Shown piece after piece: positions 51,832 through 59,742 of a stretch of DNA of 64,000 nt. The stretch comes from an uncultured Lentisphaeria bacterium (GTDB taxonomy: Bacteria > Verrucomicrobiota > Lentisphaeria > Victivallales > UBA1829). Position 1 is the first letter of the stretch; each line of letters begins with the position of its first letter. The stretch spans positions 1-64,000 of the forward strand of contig CASDPB010000116.1 of the NCBI GenBank assembly GCA_949282305.1, given 5' to 3'. The position numbers and the translations under genes are program-made. The notes under the pieces were generated by a model. That model saw nothing but the letters and a program-made list of their open reading frames with translations. It did no database searches and was not told the DNA's origin.

Positions 51832-53181
51832 TTACATAAATTTTTCAATATCAGATACTTTTGCATTTTTATCTATTCCCGTCATTTTATTTATAATTGA
51901 CGGATGCGCGCTTCTGCCGAAACGGATGTAGAAATCATTTCTGACAGCTTTGTTTCCGCCGAAAGTTTCTTTTGACCAGTCACTCAGAAAACCGAGACCG
52001 AATTTTGAAAGTATGGTATGGGCATTTAGAATGGCGGCTCCATCCACAAAAGTTTTCAGATGCCTGGCAAGGGCAGGTTCCGAAAACGTGTCCACCAGTT
52101 TCTGACCGGCGGCGTTCATCTCCGTTCCGCAGAAAACCGGCATATCACGTTTCAGACAGCTTGCAATGATTCTGTCCATGTTTGCCACTTTTGCGGCTTT
52201 CACGGCAGGATCGGCAAAATTCCAGTTGCGGTCGGGTATCAGATTGAACATTGCCGCACCGTAGGATTCATGAAGATCAAGCAGCGCATCAGGGTCCGCC
52301 TCTCCGTCGGAATCTCCGTTCAGCCATGCAACACTCGGAATGGCTCCCGACTTAATTGTAAACTGGTTCATGGATTCAAGTGACGGAAAAGATGACGGAT
52401 CGGGCTTCACATAACCGGGACCACCGGATTTCATCATTCTGGAACGGATCACACCCTGCAATTTGACGGAATCCTGAATCAGTTTCATTGCTTCTTCCTC
52501 CGTCATTCCAAGTTTTGACGCCCAGAATCCCGCCAATTTGACGGGAGTATTGAAAAGTTTTGACGCCTTTTCTGCGTATGCCATGCAGACATGACGTTCC
52601 GTCGCATTTCCTCCGGGAGTCAAAGTCAAAACATCTTTCTCAAAATCAAGTTCCAGCGGAGAAAGTGCCGGATTCACCTTTTCCACAATTCCGCGGGTTC
52701 TCGCATTGGCAGCGGCTTTCATGGCATCCAGATACTTCCGCTGTTCCGCGGGAATTCCGGACGTCGTGAATCCCACTCCGAGATGATATGCAATTCCGGG
52801 TTCTCCCGGGGAATTGATTACCTTGTCCAGCATTTCCTTGACGACAACACGGGATTCCACACCGCAGGAAGCACGGAGATCAAGTTCCCGGGCGGCGGAA
52901 AGAAATTCATCCACTCCGTCAAGCACATCAAAATCAATCAGACCGACCGAAAACAGACGTTCCGCCTTTGCCCAGCATGCCACATGGGTCGGAGAATATC
53001 CATAGCCGTTAAATGAAAAAAAGGTATGACAATGCATATTGTTGTCATTTTTTTCACAGACAGAGGATTCTCCCGCAGTGACAAATGCCTTTTTAAATTC
53101 CTCCAGAGCATTTTTTCTTTCAGCAGAATTAAAACTGTCCAGTCTGCAGCTTAAATCATCCAGTATCTTTTTTGCGTTCAT
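51832..53181 (-). CDS. PHP-domain-like protein with degenerate metal site
   Basis: A 449-residue cytoplasmic protein. The segment NNMHCHTFFSFNGYGYSP matches the HxH start of the PHP phosphoesterase family, and GLIDFDVLDGVDEFLSAARE lies where PHP proteins read DHDT; here the His is Phe, so one metal ligand is missing. DLRASCGVESRVV corresponds to the GVE position. The remainder (about 150-449) is an unassigned helical region ending in VSDIEKFM. The chemistry is uncertain and may be lost. GGGAGTG lies about 5 bases before the ATG at 53181; an upstream frame start at 53253 lies inside thiI and is rejected. Confidence 0.65.
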   Translation of the reverse strand: MNAKKILDDLSCRLDSFNSAERKNALEEFKKAFVTAGESSVCEKNDNNMHCHTFFSFNGYGYSPTHVACWAKAERLFSVGLIDFDVLDGVDEFLSAARELDLRASCGVESRVVVKEMLDKVINSPGEPGIAYHLGVGFTTSGIPAEQRKYLDAMKAAANARTRGIVEKVNPALSPLELDFEKDVLTLTPGGNATERHVCMAYAEKASKLFNTPVKLAGFWASKLGMTEEEAMKLIQDSVKLQGVIRSRMMKSGGPGYVKPDPSSFPSLESMNQFTIKSGAIPSVAWLNGDSDGEADPDALLDLHESYGAAMFNLIPDRNWNFADPAVKAAKVANMDRIIASCLKRDMPVFCGTEMNAAGQKLVDTFSEPALARHLKTFVDGAAILNAHTILSKFGLGFLSDWSKETFGGNKAVRNDFYIRFGRSAHPSIINKMTGIDKNAKVSDIEKFM

Positions 53182-53230
53182 GGAACACTCCCTTTTGTTT
53201 TGAACATTAAAATGTTGATTGAACAATATA

Positions 53231-54442
53231 TTAAAGGTCTTCGTATTTTTCAATCGAACGGAACGCTTTTTCCAATTCTTCTTCCAGATTCGGAATTTTT
53301 TTCTCCTCCTCTTCCACCAGGTAGAATTTTGCGGCTACCGCGGGGGAGGGCGGCGCAAATACAGTGCAGCTGTCCGGAAACGCCTCGATGGAAATATGAT
53401 AAGTTCCTATTTTTTCGGCACGCTCGATGGATTCCAGCTTGTCAAGTCCTGCCAGCGGGCGCAGAATCAGCATACGCGTAGCGTCGTTGATGATTGACAG
53501 ATTTACAATAGTCTGGCTGGCAACCTGACCGACGGACTCTCCGGTGACGATTGCATTCAATTTCTGAAACCGGCAGATTTTTTCTGCAATCCGCATCATC
53601 TGTCGACGGTAAAGAATCGTCCGGTAACGCGGATTGCAGTTGTCGCGGATCAGCTTCTGGAGTTCTGAAATATTGCAGGAATAGAGACGTCCCTTTTTCT
53701 GATACCGGTTCAGGACGGAAGCAAGACGCTTCACCTTATCCACAGACTCCATGGGCGTATAGGGGAAGCTGTGAAATGTCAGAAAATCCACATGACAGCC
53801 GCGTTTCATAGTCATGTGACACGCCACAGGAGAATCAATTCCGCCGGAAAGAAGCGCCAGAACATGAGAATTTGTGCCCACCGGCAGTCCGCCGGGTCCT
53901 TTGAAAGTTTCATAATAAACAAGTGCAATCCTGTCTCTGACCTCAACACCGATTGAAATTTCAGGATGATCCAGATTCACTTTAATTTTTTCTCCGAAAA
54001 TTTCCTGAAGTCGCGTGGCGGCTTCGATCTCAATCTCTCTGGAACGCAGCGGAAAAGTTTTGTCACTGCGCCTTGCACGGGTTCTGAACTGGACGACGTC
54101 GCATGTTTTCAGTTTTTCCTCAAAGATTCCCCTTGCACTTTCGCCGATGACATTTAAAATCCGGTTGATGTCAGGTTCGCACTCGATCACCGGAGAAAAA
54201 GATTCCAGTCCGAAACTTCTTGAGAGCACATTTTTCATCTTTTCCATTTCTTCGGAAGAAAAGATGCCGTTCTTCAGTTTTCTGATGAAAATACGCCCGC
54301 GGATGCGCTGAAAAACCAGTCCTTCCATCCCCTCATATTCACATAAAGTCCGCATGTTCGCAACAAGTTTATTCTCGAACATCGAACGGTTATGTCCTTT
54401 CGTCGCTATCTCATGATAACGGCATGCAATGCTTTTATACAT
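53231..54442 (-). CDS. thiI: tRNA 4-thiouridine sulfurtransferase
   Basis: A 403-residue enzyme that thiolates uridine-8 in tRNA and can supply sulfur for thiazole. An N-terminal ferredoxin-like/THUMP part (about 1-170; GLVFQRIRGRIFIRKL, RSREIEIEAATRLQEIFGEKI) precedes a PP-loop ATP pyrophosphatase domain with SGGIDS at 199-204. CRFQKLNAIVTGESVGQVASQT and NLSIINDATRMLILRPLAG (one after the other) complete the ThiI pattern. There is no rhodanese domain, so a separate sulfur donor is needed, as in Gram-positive ThiI. It follows recF by 23 bases. Confidence 0.93.
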   Translation of the reverse strand: MYKSIACRYHEIATKGHNRSMFENKLVANMRTLCEYEGMEGLVFQRIRGRIFIRKLKNGIFSSEEMEKMKNVLSRSFGLESFSPVIECEPDINRILNVIGESARGIFEEKLKTCDVVQFRTRARRSDKTFPLRSREIEIEAATRLQEIFGEKIKVNLDHPEISIGVEVRDRIALVYYETFKGPGGLPVGTNSHVLALLSGGIDSPVACHMTMKRGCHVDFLTFHSFPYTPMESVDKVKRLASVLNRYQKKGRLYSCNISELQKLIRDNCNPRYRTILYRRQMMRIAEKICRFQKLNAIVTGESVGQVASQTIVNLSIINDATRMLILRPLAGLDKLESIERAEKIGTYHISIEAFPDSCTVFAPPSPAVAAKFYLVEEEEKKIPNLEEELEKAFRSIEKYEDL

Positions 54443-54465
54443 ATCAAATACCCCTTTGAAAATAG

Positions 54466-55539
54466 TTATAAGACTGTTCCGTTTTCCACTTGAAATATCT
54501 GCGATTCACGGAAAAACTCGTCATCCGGCAATTCCGTAAACGCATGAAAAATCTGCCCTGCCAACGCAATTTTTGAAAGAAATGAAAACTTTGCTTTCGC
54601 ATCCAGATCACCCGTTGCATCATCCACCAGAACCACCGTGTCATTATCGTTCGGAAAGTTCATTTTGACAATCTCCAGTTCCGCCAGCTTCAGGCAAAGC
54701 GACGCCATGCGGCATTGTCCGCGCGAACCGTAGAAACGCAACGGTTTTCCGTCCACAATGAAATCAAAGTCATCCAAATGCGGGCCGAATGCGGTAAATC
54801 CCTTCTGCACTTCCCTGGAAAAGTCAGTTTCCAGCTTCTTCATGAAAGATTCCTTGTCCTCCGTCTCTTTCACATAACGCATTCTGATCTTGAAATCGGC
54901 AAGCTCCGGACGGATTTCCGCTAAAATGTTTTTCATTCCATCAGAAAGAAGCCGACTGTATTTCAGCCTCAATTGTATGATTTTCTCTCCTGAAGAAGCA
55001 AGCAGGGAGTTGTAGGAAAACAGAATATCCCTGTTCAGGTTTTTGTTTTTCAAAATAAAGTTGCGGGATTTCAAAGCGGAGGAATAATGCTGAAGTGCAG
55101 TAAAATATTCACGGTCCAGCATACAGATGAACATATCGAAAAAACGCCGCCGCAACTGGGACGGACCATTGATGATGAACGGATCATCGGGCAGAAAAGC
55201 AATTGTCTTGATACGTCCCGTAAAATCGCTTGCTCTGGAGACAGGCATGCCGTCTATTCTGAGGCTGCGGACACTTCCCGCTTCCAGTTCGAGTCTGGTG
55301 TTCCATTTCTCATTGCGTTTGAGACTGATTCCAAGACGAAAGGACTGACAGCCGATTTTTTTGATTTCCCTGGTCTGGGACGTCCGGAAGGAGCGCAGAT
55401 TCGCAAGAAAGAAAATTGATTCCAGAAGGCTCGTTTTCCCCTGCCCGTTTGCACCCGTGAATATGACAGACTTTGACTGAAAAGACAAGGAAGCCCCGGA
55501 AAAATTCCGGAAATTTTCAAGTTTCAGTTCATTCAGCAT
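54466..55539 (-). CDS. recF: RecF, DNA repair ATPase
   Basis: A 357-residue SMC-like ATPase acting with RecO and RecR to load RecA at single-strand gaps. Walker A FTGANGQGKTSLLE near residue 32, signature FYGSRGQCRMASLCLKLAE and Walker B-like VVLVDDATGDLDAKAKFS. LKLENFRNFSGASLSF is the RecF start. The ATG at 55539 is taken; an in-frame TTG at 55551 with GGGGGA closer upstream is an alternative. It follows dnaN by 68 bases, the classic dnaN-recF order. Confidence 0.93.
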   Translation of the reverse strand: MLNELKLENFRNFSGASLSFQSKSVIFTGANGQGKTSLLESIFFLANLRSFRTSQTREIKKIGCQSFRLGISLKRNEKWNTRLELEAGSVRSLRIDGMPVSRASDFTGRIKTIAFLPDDPFIINGPSQLRRRFFDMFICMLDREYFTALQHYSSALKSRNFILKNKNLNRDILFSYNSLLASSGEKIIQLRLKYSRLLSDGMKNILAEIRPELADFKIRMRYVKETEDKESFMKKLETDFSREVQKGFTAFGPHLDDFDFIVDGKPLRFYGSRGQCRMASLCLKLAELEIVKMNFPNDNDTVVLVDDATGDLDAKAKFSFLSKIALAGQIFHAFTELPDDEFFRESQIFQVENGTVL

Positions 55540-55607
55540 ATCATAATACAAAATATCCCCCGGATGTTCTCCGGGGGGCAGATTTCGTCAAAGAACCGGC
55601 AGATCCG

Positions 55608-56705
55608 TTATTTGTTTCTCATCGGCATGATCACATACAGGAAACCATCGCCGCTTTCAATCGCAATCGGGCTGAATGCGTCATTGATCTTGACGTTGAC
55701 ATTGTCCACGCCGATGTGTTTGAACGGATCGGAAAGGAACTGCGGATTGAAGGAAAGAGACATGTCCTCGCCCTCATATTCAATCGCGATATGCTCCTTA
55801 CCTTCGCCGATGTTGCTGTTCGCTTCAAACATCAGCTTATTGGCGGTAAACGTGATTTTCACGTAGGAAGAGGAAGCGTCGAACAGCGGAATGCTTACGA
55901 TTTCCAGAGCATCAATGAAGTCCGAGCAGGGGACGGAAATCTTCTTGGCAAAGGAAGCCGGAATCACCTGTTTGTAATTCGGATAGTTGCCGTCGATCAG
56001 TTTGGAATAGATCATTGTGGAATCGACTTTGAAGACAGCCTGTTTTTCTCCGATCTCAATGACAACATCGCCGTCCTTCTCAAGGATCCGCTTGATTTCG
56101 TTTGCCGCTTTCAAGGTGACGATGATGTCGCCGTCGGAACCGACAGGAGCCTCATCCAGAAGTTTTTCCACCAGTGCAAGACGTTTGCCGTCCGTTGCGA
56201 CAGCGGTCAGATTCCCCTCTCTGATGGAGAAGAAAATTCCCTGGAGAACCTTTCTGGAATCATCCAGACTGACCGCATAGGAGATGCGGTCGATAATGCG
56301 CGCAAGGTCTCCCTGTTTGATTTTGATGGTTCTCTGAGCCGTGAAATCAACCGGAACCGGGAAATCATCAGGGGTGAGTCCGAGAATCATGAAATCCGCC
56401 GTTCCGCAGCTGATCTTGGTATGATGGTTTTCATTGGTGTCAAAACTGACGGTGTCGCCTTTGAATTTCGAGACAAGCCCGAGAAGACGTTTTGCGGGAA
56501 GGGTTGTCTTTCCGCTTTTTTCCACTTCCGCCTCAATGGAAGTCGTAATTCTGAGTTCCAGATCGGTTGTCGTAAAGGTGAGTCTGTTGTTTTCCGCTTC
56601 CATCATGACGTTTGCAAGAACAGGGAGTGTGGTTCTGCTTCCGATGATGTTGCAGACTTTCTGAAGCGCCTTCAGTAGAAGTTCTCTTTTCACGTTGATT
56701 TTCAT
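55608..56705 (-). CDS. dnaN: DNA polymerase III beta subunit (sliding clamp)
   Basis: A 365-residue clamp with three repeated domains, a ring dimer that tethers DNA polymerase. MKINVKRELLLKALQKVCNI is the start, RTTLPVLANVMMEA and LTFTTTDLELRITT belong to domain 1, RKVLQGIFFSIREGNLTAVATDGKRLALVE to domain 2 (split here), and VFKVDSTMIYSKLIDGNYPNY to the end of domain 2. The C-terminus YVIMPMRNK is of the usual type. GAGGAAC is about 5 bases before the ATG. dnaN leads a dnaN-recF-thiI cluster that runs away from the candidate origin; dnaA is not in this window. Confidence 0.96.
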   Translation of the reverse strand: MKINVKRELLLKALQKVCNIIGSRTTLPVLANVMMEAENNRLTFTTTDLELRITTSIEAEVEKSGKTTLPAKRLLGLVSKFKGDTVSFDTNENHHTKISCGTADFMILGLTPDDFPVPVDFTAQRTIKIKQGDLARIIDRISYAVSLDDSRKVLQGIFFSIREGNLTAVATDGKRLALVEKLLDEAPVGSDGDIIVTLKAANEIKRILEKDGDVVIEIGEKQAVFKVDSTMIYSKLIDGNYPNYKQVIPASFAKKISVPCSDFIDALEIVSIPLFDASSSYVKITFTANKLMFEANSNIGEGKEHIAIEYEGEDMSLSFNPQFLSDPFKHIGVDNVNVKINDAFSPIAIESGDGFLYVIMPMRNK

Positions 56706-56757
56706 TGTTGTTCCTCGACTTTGCTGTATGTTGATTATTTATCTATGTATCTTTTCT

Positions 56758-56785
56758 GTCATATCATTACTATTATAGCTGTCAA
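56758..56785 (-). promoter_or_regulatory. Candidate promoter for dnaN
   Basis: Minus strand TTGACA (56785-56780), 16-base spacer, TATGAC (56763-56758). A TATAAT hexamer overlaps the spacer and could be used with TTGTAA further upstream, at a short spacing. Confidence 0.35.
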
Positions 56786-56934
56786 TAGTGTTTACAAGTC
56801 CGGAAATCAGACTCGAATAAAATATTTTCCAACTTGTTGAGAAAATGTTTTGAATTTGTTGAGAAGTGGTGTTCTATTTACATAACCAAAGTTCTCAATA
56901 ATTGCTCAACCAACTTTCAACAAGGTTATCAACA
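56786..56934. other. Candidate replication origin (oriC) with DnaA-box-like repeats
   Basis: The AT-rich gap between divergent dnaN and gmhA holds a run of related sites: TTGTTGAGAA at 56834-56843 and 56856-56865 (22 bp apart), then, in the opposite orientation, TTCTCAATAA (56892-56901), CTTTCAACAA (56914-56923) and TTATCAACA (56926-56934), the last one base from the DnaA box TTATCCACA. Genes diverge from the gap, and the plus strand changes from C-rich on the left to G-rich on the right in the lines I counted. dnaN at one edge is typical of origins. No dnaA gene is beside it, so the call is tentative. Confidence 0.45.
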
Positions 56935-57581
56935 TGGTTACTGACAACATAACAGCAAGATACATCAAAGAGCTTCTGAAGAGGTATCCGGATCTGGAAG
57001 AAGCATCCGAAAAACTCATCATAGCATATTCTATACTAAAAAATTGTTTTTTCAATGACAGAATTCTTTTTGTTTGCGGAAATGGTGGCAGTGCGGCTGA
57101 CTCCGAGCATATCGTCGGAGAGTTGATGAAAGGTTTCAAAATGAAACGCCCCGTCAAGGAAGCTGTTCGGTCAGATTTTATAAAACACTTTGGAAATGAA
57201 GAACTTGCAAATAAACTTCAGATGGGGTTGCGCACTGTTTCACTTCTGTCCCATCCTGCACTTGCATCTGCGTATGTTAATGATGTTGACCCGCTTATGA
57301 CTTATGCGCAGCAGCTTTTCGTGATGGGTCGTGAAGGAGATGCGCTGATCGGACTGAGCACTTCCGGCAACGCGAAAAACATTTACTACGCTTTTCAGGT
57401 GGCGAAAGTGAAAAAAATCAGAACGATTCTCTTTACCGGAGAGAATCACGGGATTTGCGAAGAACTTGCGAATTGCGTCGTCAAGGCGCCTTCCTGTGAA
57501 ACTTACGTGATCCAGGAATACCATCTGCCGCTTTATCATTGTCTTTGTCTGATGCTGGAGGAAACGTTTTATGGAAACTGA
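56934..57581 (+). CDS. gmhA: Sedoheptulose 7-phosphate isomerase (SIS domain)
   Basis: A 215-residue SIS-fold isomerase that makes D-glycero-D-manno-heptose 7-phosphate, the first step of LPS heptose synthesis. LFVCGNGGSAADSEHIVGEL is the GmhA signature, ALIGLSTSGNAKNIYYAFQVA the second SIS strand, and PSCETYVIQEYHLPLYHCLC the C-terminal catalytic segment. It is somewhat longer than E. coli GmhA (insertion around 65-95) and may act on a related sugar phosphate. AAGG lies 8 bases before the ATG. Its end overlaps uppS by 11 bases. Confidence 0.85.
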   Translation: MVTDNITARYIKELLKRYPDLEEASEKLIIAYSILKNCFFNDRILFVCGNGGSAADSEHIVGELMKGFKMKRPVKEAVRSDFIKHFGNEELANKLQMGLRTVSLLSHPALASAYVNDVDPLMTYAQQLFVMGREGDALIGLSTSGNAKNIYYAFQVAKVKKIRTILFTGENHGICEELANCVVKAPSCETYVIQEYHLPLYHCLCLMLEETFYGN

Positions 57582-58284
57582 AAAGAGAATCCCGCGGCAT
57601 ATCGCGATTATCATGGATGGCAACGGGCGCTGGGCGGAACGTCATGGACTGGAACGTGTCGAAGGACATCGCATGGGGGCTGTGGCGGTCAAGACGCTGA
57701 TTGAAAACCTTGCGGATACCGGTGTGGAATATGTAACGCTGTATGCGTTCAGCACGGAAAACTGGAAGCGTTCCAAAGAAGAAGTGGATGCCCTGATGGA
57801 GCTTCTCTGTGAATTTATCGATGCGAATCTTTCCGTTATGATTGAAAAGGGGCTGCGTCTGATGGTGACAGGCCGCATGCAGGGGCTTCCGGAGAAGTCT
57901 CAGGAACATTTAAGGCTGGCGATAGAAAAGACGGCTTCCAATACGAAGGGCACTTTGATTCTCGCTCTGAATTACGGGGGACGTGCCGAGATTGCCGACA
58001 CTGCGAAAAGAATAGCGCAGGATGTAATGAATGGAAAATTAAGTATTGAAAATATCAATGAAAAAACTTTTTCCGAGCGGATGTATCTGCCGGAAGTTCC
58101 CGACCCGGATCTGCTGATCCGGACCAGCGGAGAACTGCGGTTGAGCAATTTTCTGCTTTGGGAGCTTTCCTATTCGGAAATTTATGTGACGGATACCCTG
58201 TGGCCGGATTTCGATATGGAGGAGCTTCGGAAGGCGATTTCCGCATACGGCAGAAGAAACAGAAGATTCGGAGGAAGAAAATAA
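57571..58284 (+). CDS. uppS: Isoprenyl (undecaprenyl) diphosphate synthase
   Basis: A 237-residue cis-prenyltransferase that makes the C55 lipid carrier for peptidoglycan and LPS. HIAIIMDGNGRWAERHGLER with the catalytic Asp, GHRMGAVAVKTLIE, VTLYAFSTENWKRSKEEVD, ILALNYGGRAEIADTAKRIA and PDPDLLIRTSGELRLSNFLL are all UppS signatures. It overlaps the gmhA end, and its stop overlaps the cdsA start (TAATG), so gmhA-uppS-cdsA is a tightly coupled operon. Confidence 0.96.
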   Translation: METEKRIPRHIAIIMDGNGRWAERHGLERVEGHRMGAVAVKTLIENLADTGVEYVTLYAFSTENWKRSKEEVDALMELLCEFIDANLSVMIEKGLRLMVTGRMQGLPEKSQEHLRLAIEKTASNTKGTLILALNYGGRAEIADTAKRIAQDVMNGKLSIENINEKTFSERMYLPEVPDPDLLIRTSGELRLSNFLLWELSYSEIYVTDTLWPDFDMEELRKAISAYGRRNRRFGGRK

Positions 58285-59198
58285 TGTTTATCCCCAGATT
58301 GTGCAGCACAGTTGTCCTGCTTTCTTTATTCGGCGTATCTATTTTTGTGAATGATGGCATCGGCTGGATCTTATTTTCTATTATGGCGCTGTTTCTTTCC
58401 TTCTTCGTTACGAAGGAATTCTGCGCTCTGATCGGAAATATCGGCATGGAAACTTACAGCCTCGGAGTCTGCATTGCAAATACATTGATTGTGTTTATGG
58501 AACTGGCTCTGTTTGCTTCTGAAGTTGGTTATTTTTCAGATTCAAGAATGCTGTTCATTATCTTCATTATCTTCATGGGCGGAATCATACTGCTGCCGGT
58601 GCTGATCTGGCTGCTGATTCTTTCAGTCAGGAATTCTGAAGTAAAATTGAAGAAAGTTTTCAACACTGTCGGAATTTTCTTTATTACTGCTCCTTCCATC
58701 TGCATGCTCATCTGCATCTACTACATAGGAGCCGATCTTCTCTGCTCCAGCTGGAATGTGGTATTCCTGTTCTTTATTCTTGCCACGAAAATCGGTGATA
58801 TAGGTGCATATGTGACCGGAACATTGTCCAATAAGATTCTGAAAGGCGGAAACCATAAGATGATACCGTCGATCAGCCCGGGAAAATCATATGAAGGTGC
58901 TGTCGGGGGACTGCTGTTTACTGTTTTATTGTGTCTTGCTTTTCATTACTGGATTCCGTTTATCACAACTCCCCTTTATGCGATTGCCGCAGGGATCCTG
59001 TTCTTTTTCTTCGGGATGGCGGGCGATCTTGCGGAGTCCGCAGTCAAACGCGCATGCAAGATCAAAGATTCGGGAAATACGATTCCCGGTATCGGGGGAG
59101 TGTTTGACCTGGTAGACAGTCCGATGATGACCGCAGGGATTTTTCTGTTTCTCATAATGATTCAGACGTTTTTCGGTCTTGCATTTTTCAATTTATGA
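58284..59198 (+). CDS. cdsA: Phosphatidate cytidylyltransferase
   Basis: A 304-residue inner membrane enzyme that makes CDP-diacylglycerol for phospholipids. About eight hydrophobic segments are seen; the C-terminal signature is GDLAESAVKRACKIKDSGNT followed by IPGIGGVFDLVDSPM, with the conserved Asp pair. GGNHKMIPSISPGKSYEGAVGG is the middle motif. The start is the ATG at 58284 (GGAGG upstream); a longer frame start at 58158 lies inside uppS and is rejected. Confidence 0.94.
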   Translation: MFIPRLCSTVVLLSLFGVSIFVNDGIGWILFSIMALFLSFFVTKEFCALIGNIGMETYSLGVCIANTLIVFMELALFASEVGYFSDSRMLFIIFIIFMGGIILLPVLIWLLILSVRNSEVKLKKVFNTVGIFFITAPSICMLICIYYIGADLLCSSWNVVFLFFILATKIGDIGAYVTGTLSNKILKGGNHKMIPSISPGKSYEGAVGGLLFTVLLCLAFHYWIPFITTPLYAIAAGILFFFFGMAGDLAESAVKRACKIKDSGNTIPGIGGVFDLVDSPMMTAGIFLFLIMIQTFFGLAFFNL

Positions 59199-59241
59199 GG
59201 CATATTTATAATCCTTTAACGTATCAAAACGGAGAATACAA

Positions 59242-59742
59242 ATGAACAGAAATGAAATGAGAAGAAACATTCTCAGGCTTCTCGGCGAGGATGGACGTCT
59301 TACAGCGAAGGATATCTCCGAAAGAATTGATGTTCCGGCAAAAGAGGTCCAGGCGGAAATCAGAAGACTGGAAGCGGAAAATGTGATCATCGGTTATCGA
59401 GCCGTGTTCGACGACTCGGAACTGCCTGAAAGTGCCGTAAAGGCTATCATAGAAGTTAAGATCCGTCCGGAGCGTGAGGGCGGATTTGATAAAATCGCGC
59501 GTAGACTCAGTAAGTTTTCACAGGTTTCCGCTCTTTATCTGATGTCAGGCGGAAATTTCGATCTTCAGCTGGAGATCAAGGGTGAAAGTCTGAATGACGT
59601 GGCACAGTTTGTTGCGAGCAGACTTGCCACAATCGACGGTGTGCTTTCCACATCGACTCATTTTCTGTTGAAAAAGTATAAAGAATCAGGCAAGCTGATG
59701 CAGGAGGAAGAAGACCATGAACGGCTCAAGATCACGCCATAA
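59242..59742 (+). CDS. Lrp/AsnC-family transcriptional regulator
   Basis: A 166-residue regulator: N-terminal winged helix (about 1-55; MRRNILRLLGEDGRLTAKDI, SERIDVPAKEVQAEIRRLE, VIIGYRAVFD) and a RAM effector domain (about 65-145; AIIEVKIRPE, VSALYLMSGGNFDLQLEIKG). It probably binds an amino acid. The last 26 bases overlap the aminotransferase gene, so they are translated together; this regulator probably controls that enzyme. Confidence 0.92.
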   Translation: MNRNEMRRNILRLLGEDGRLTAKDISERIDVPAKEVQAEIRRLEAENVIIGYRAVFDDSELPESAVKAIIEVKIRPEREGGFDKIARRLSKFSQVSALYLMSGGNFDLQLEIKGESLNDVAQFVASRLATIDGVLSTSTHFLLKKYKESGKLMQEEEDHERLKITP

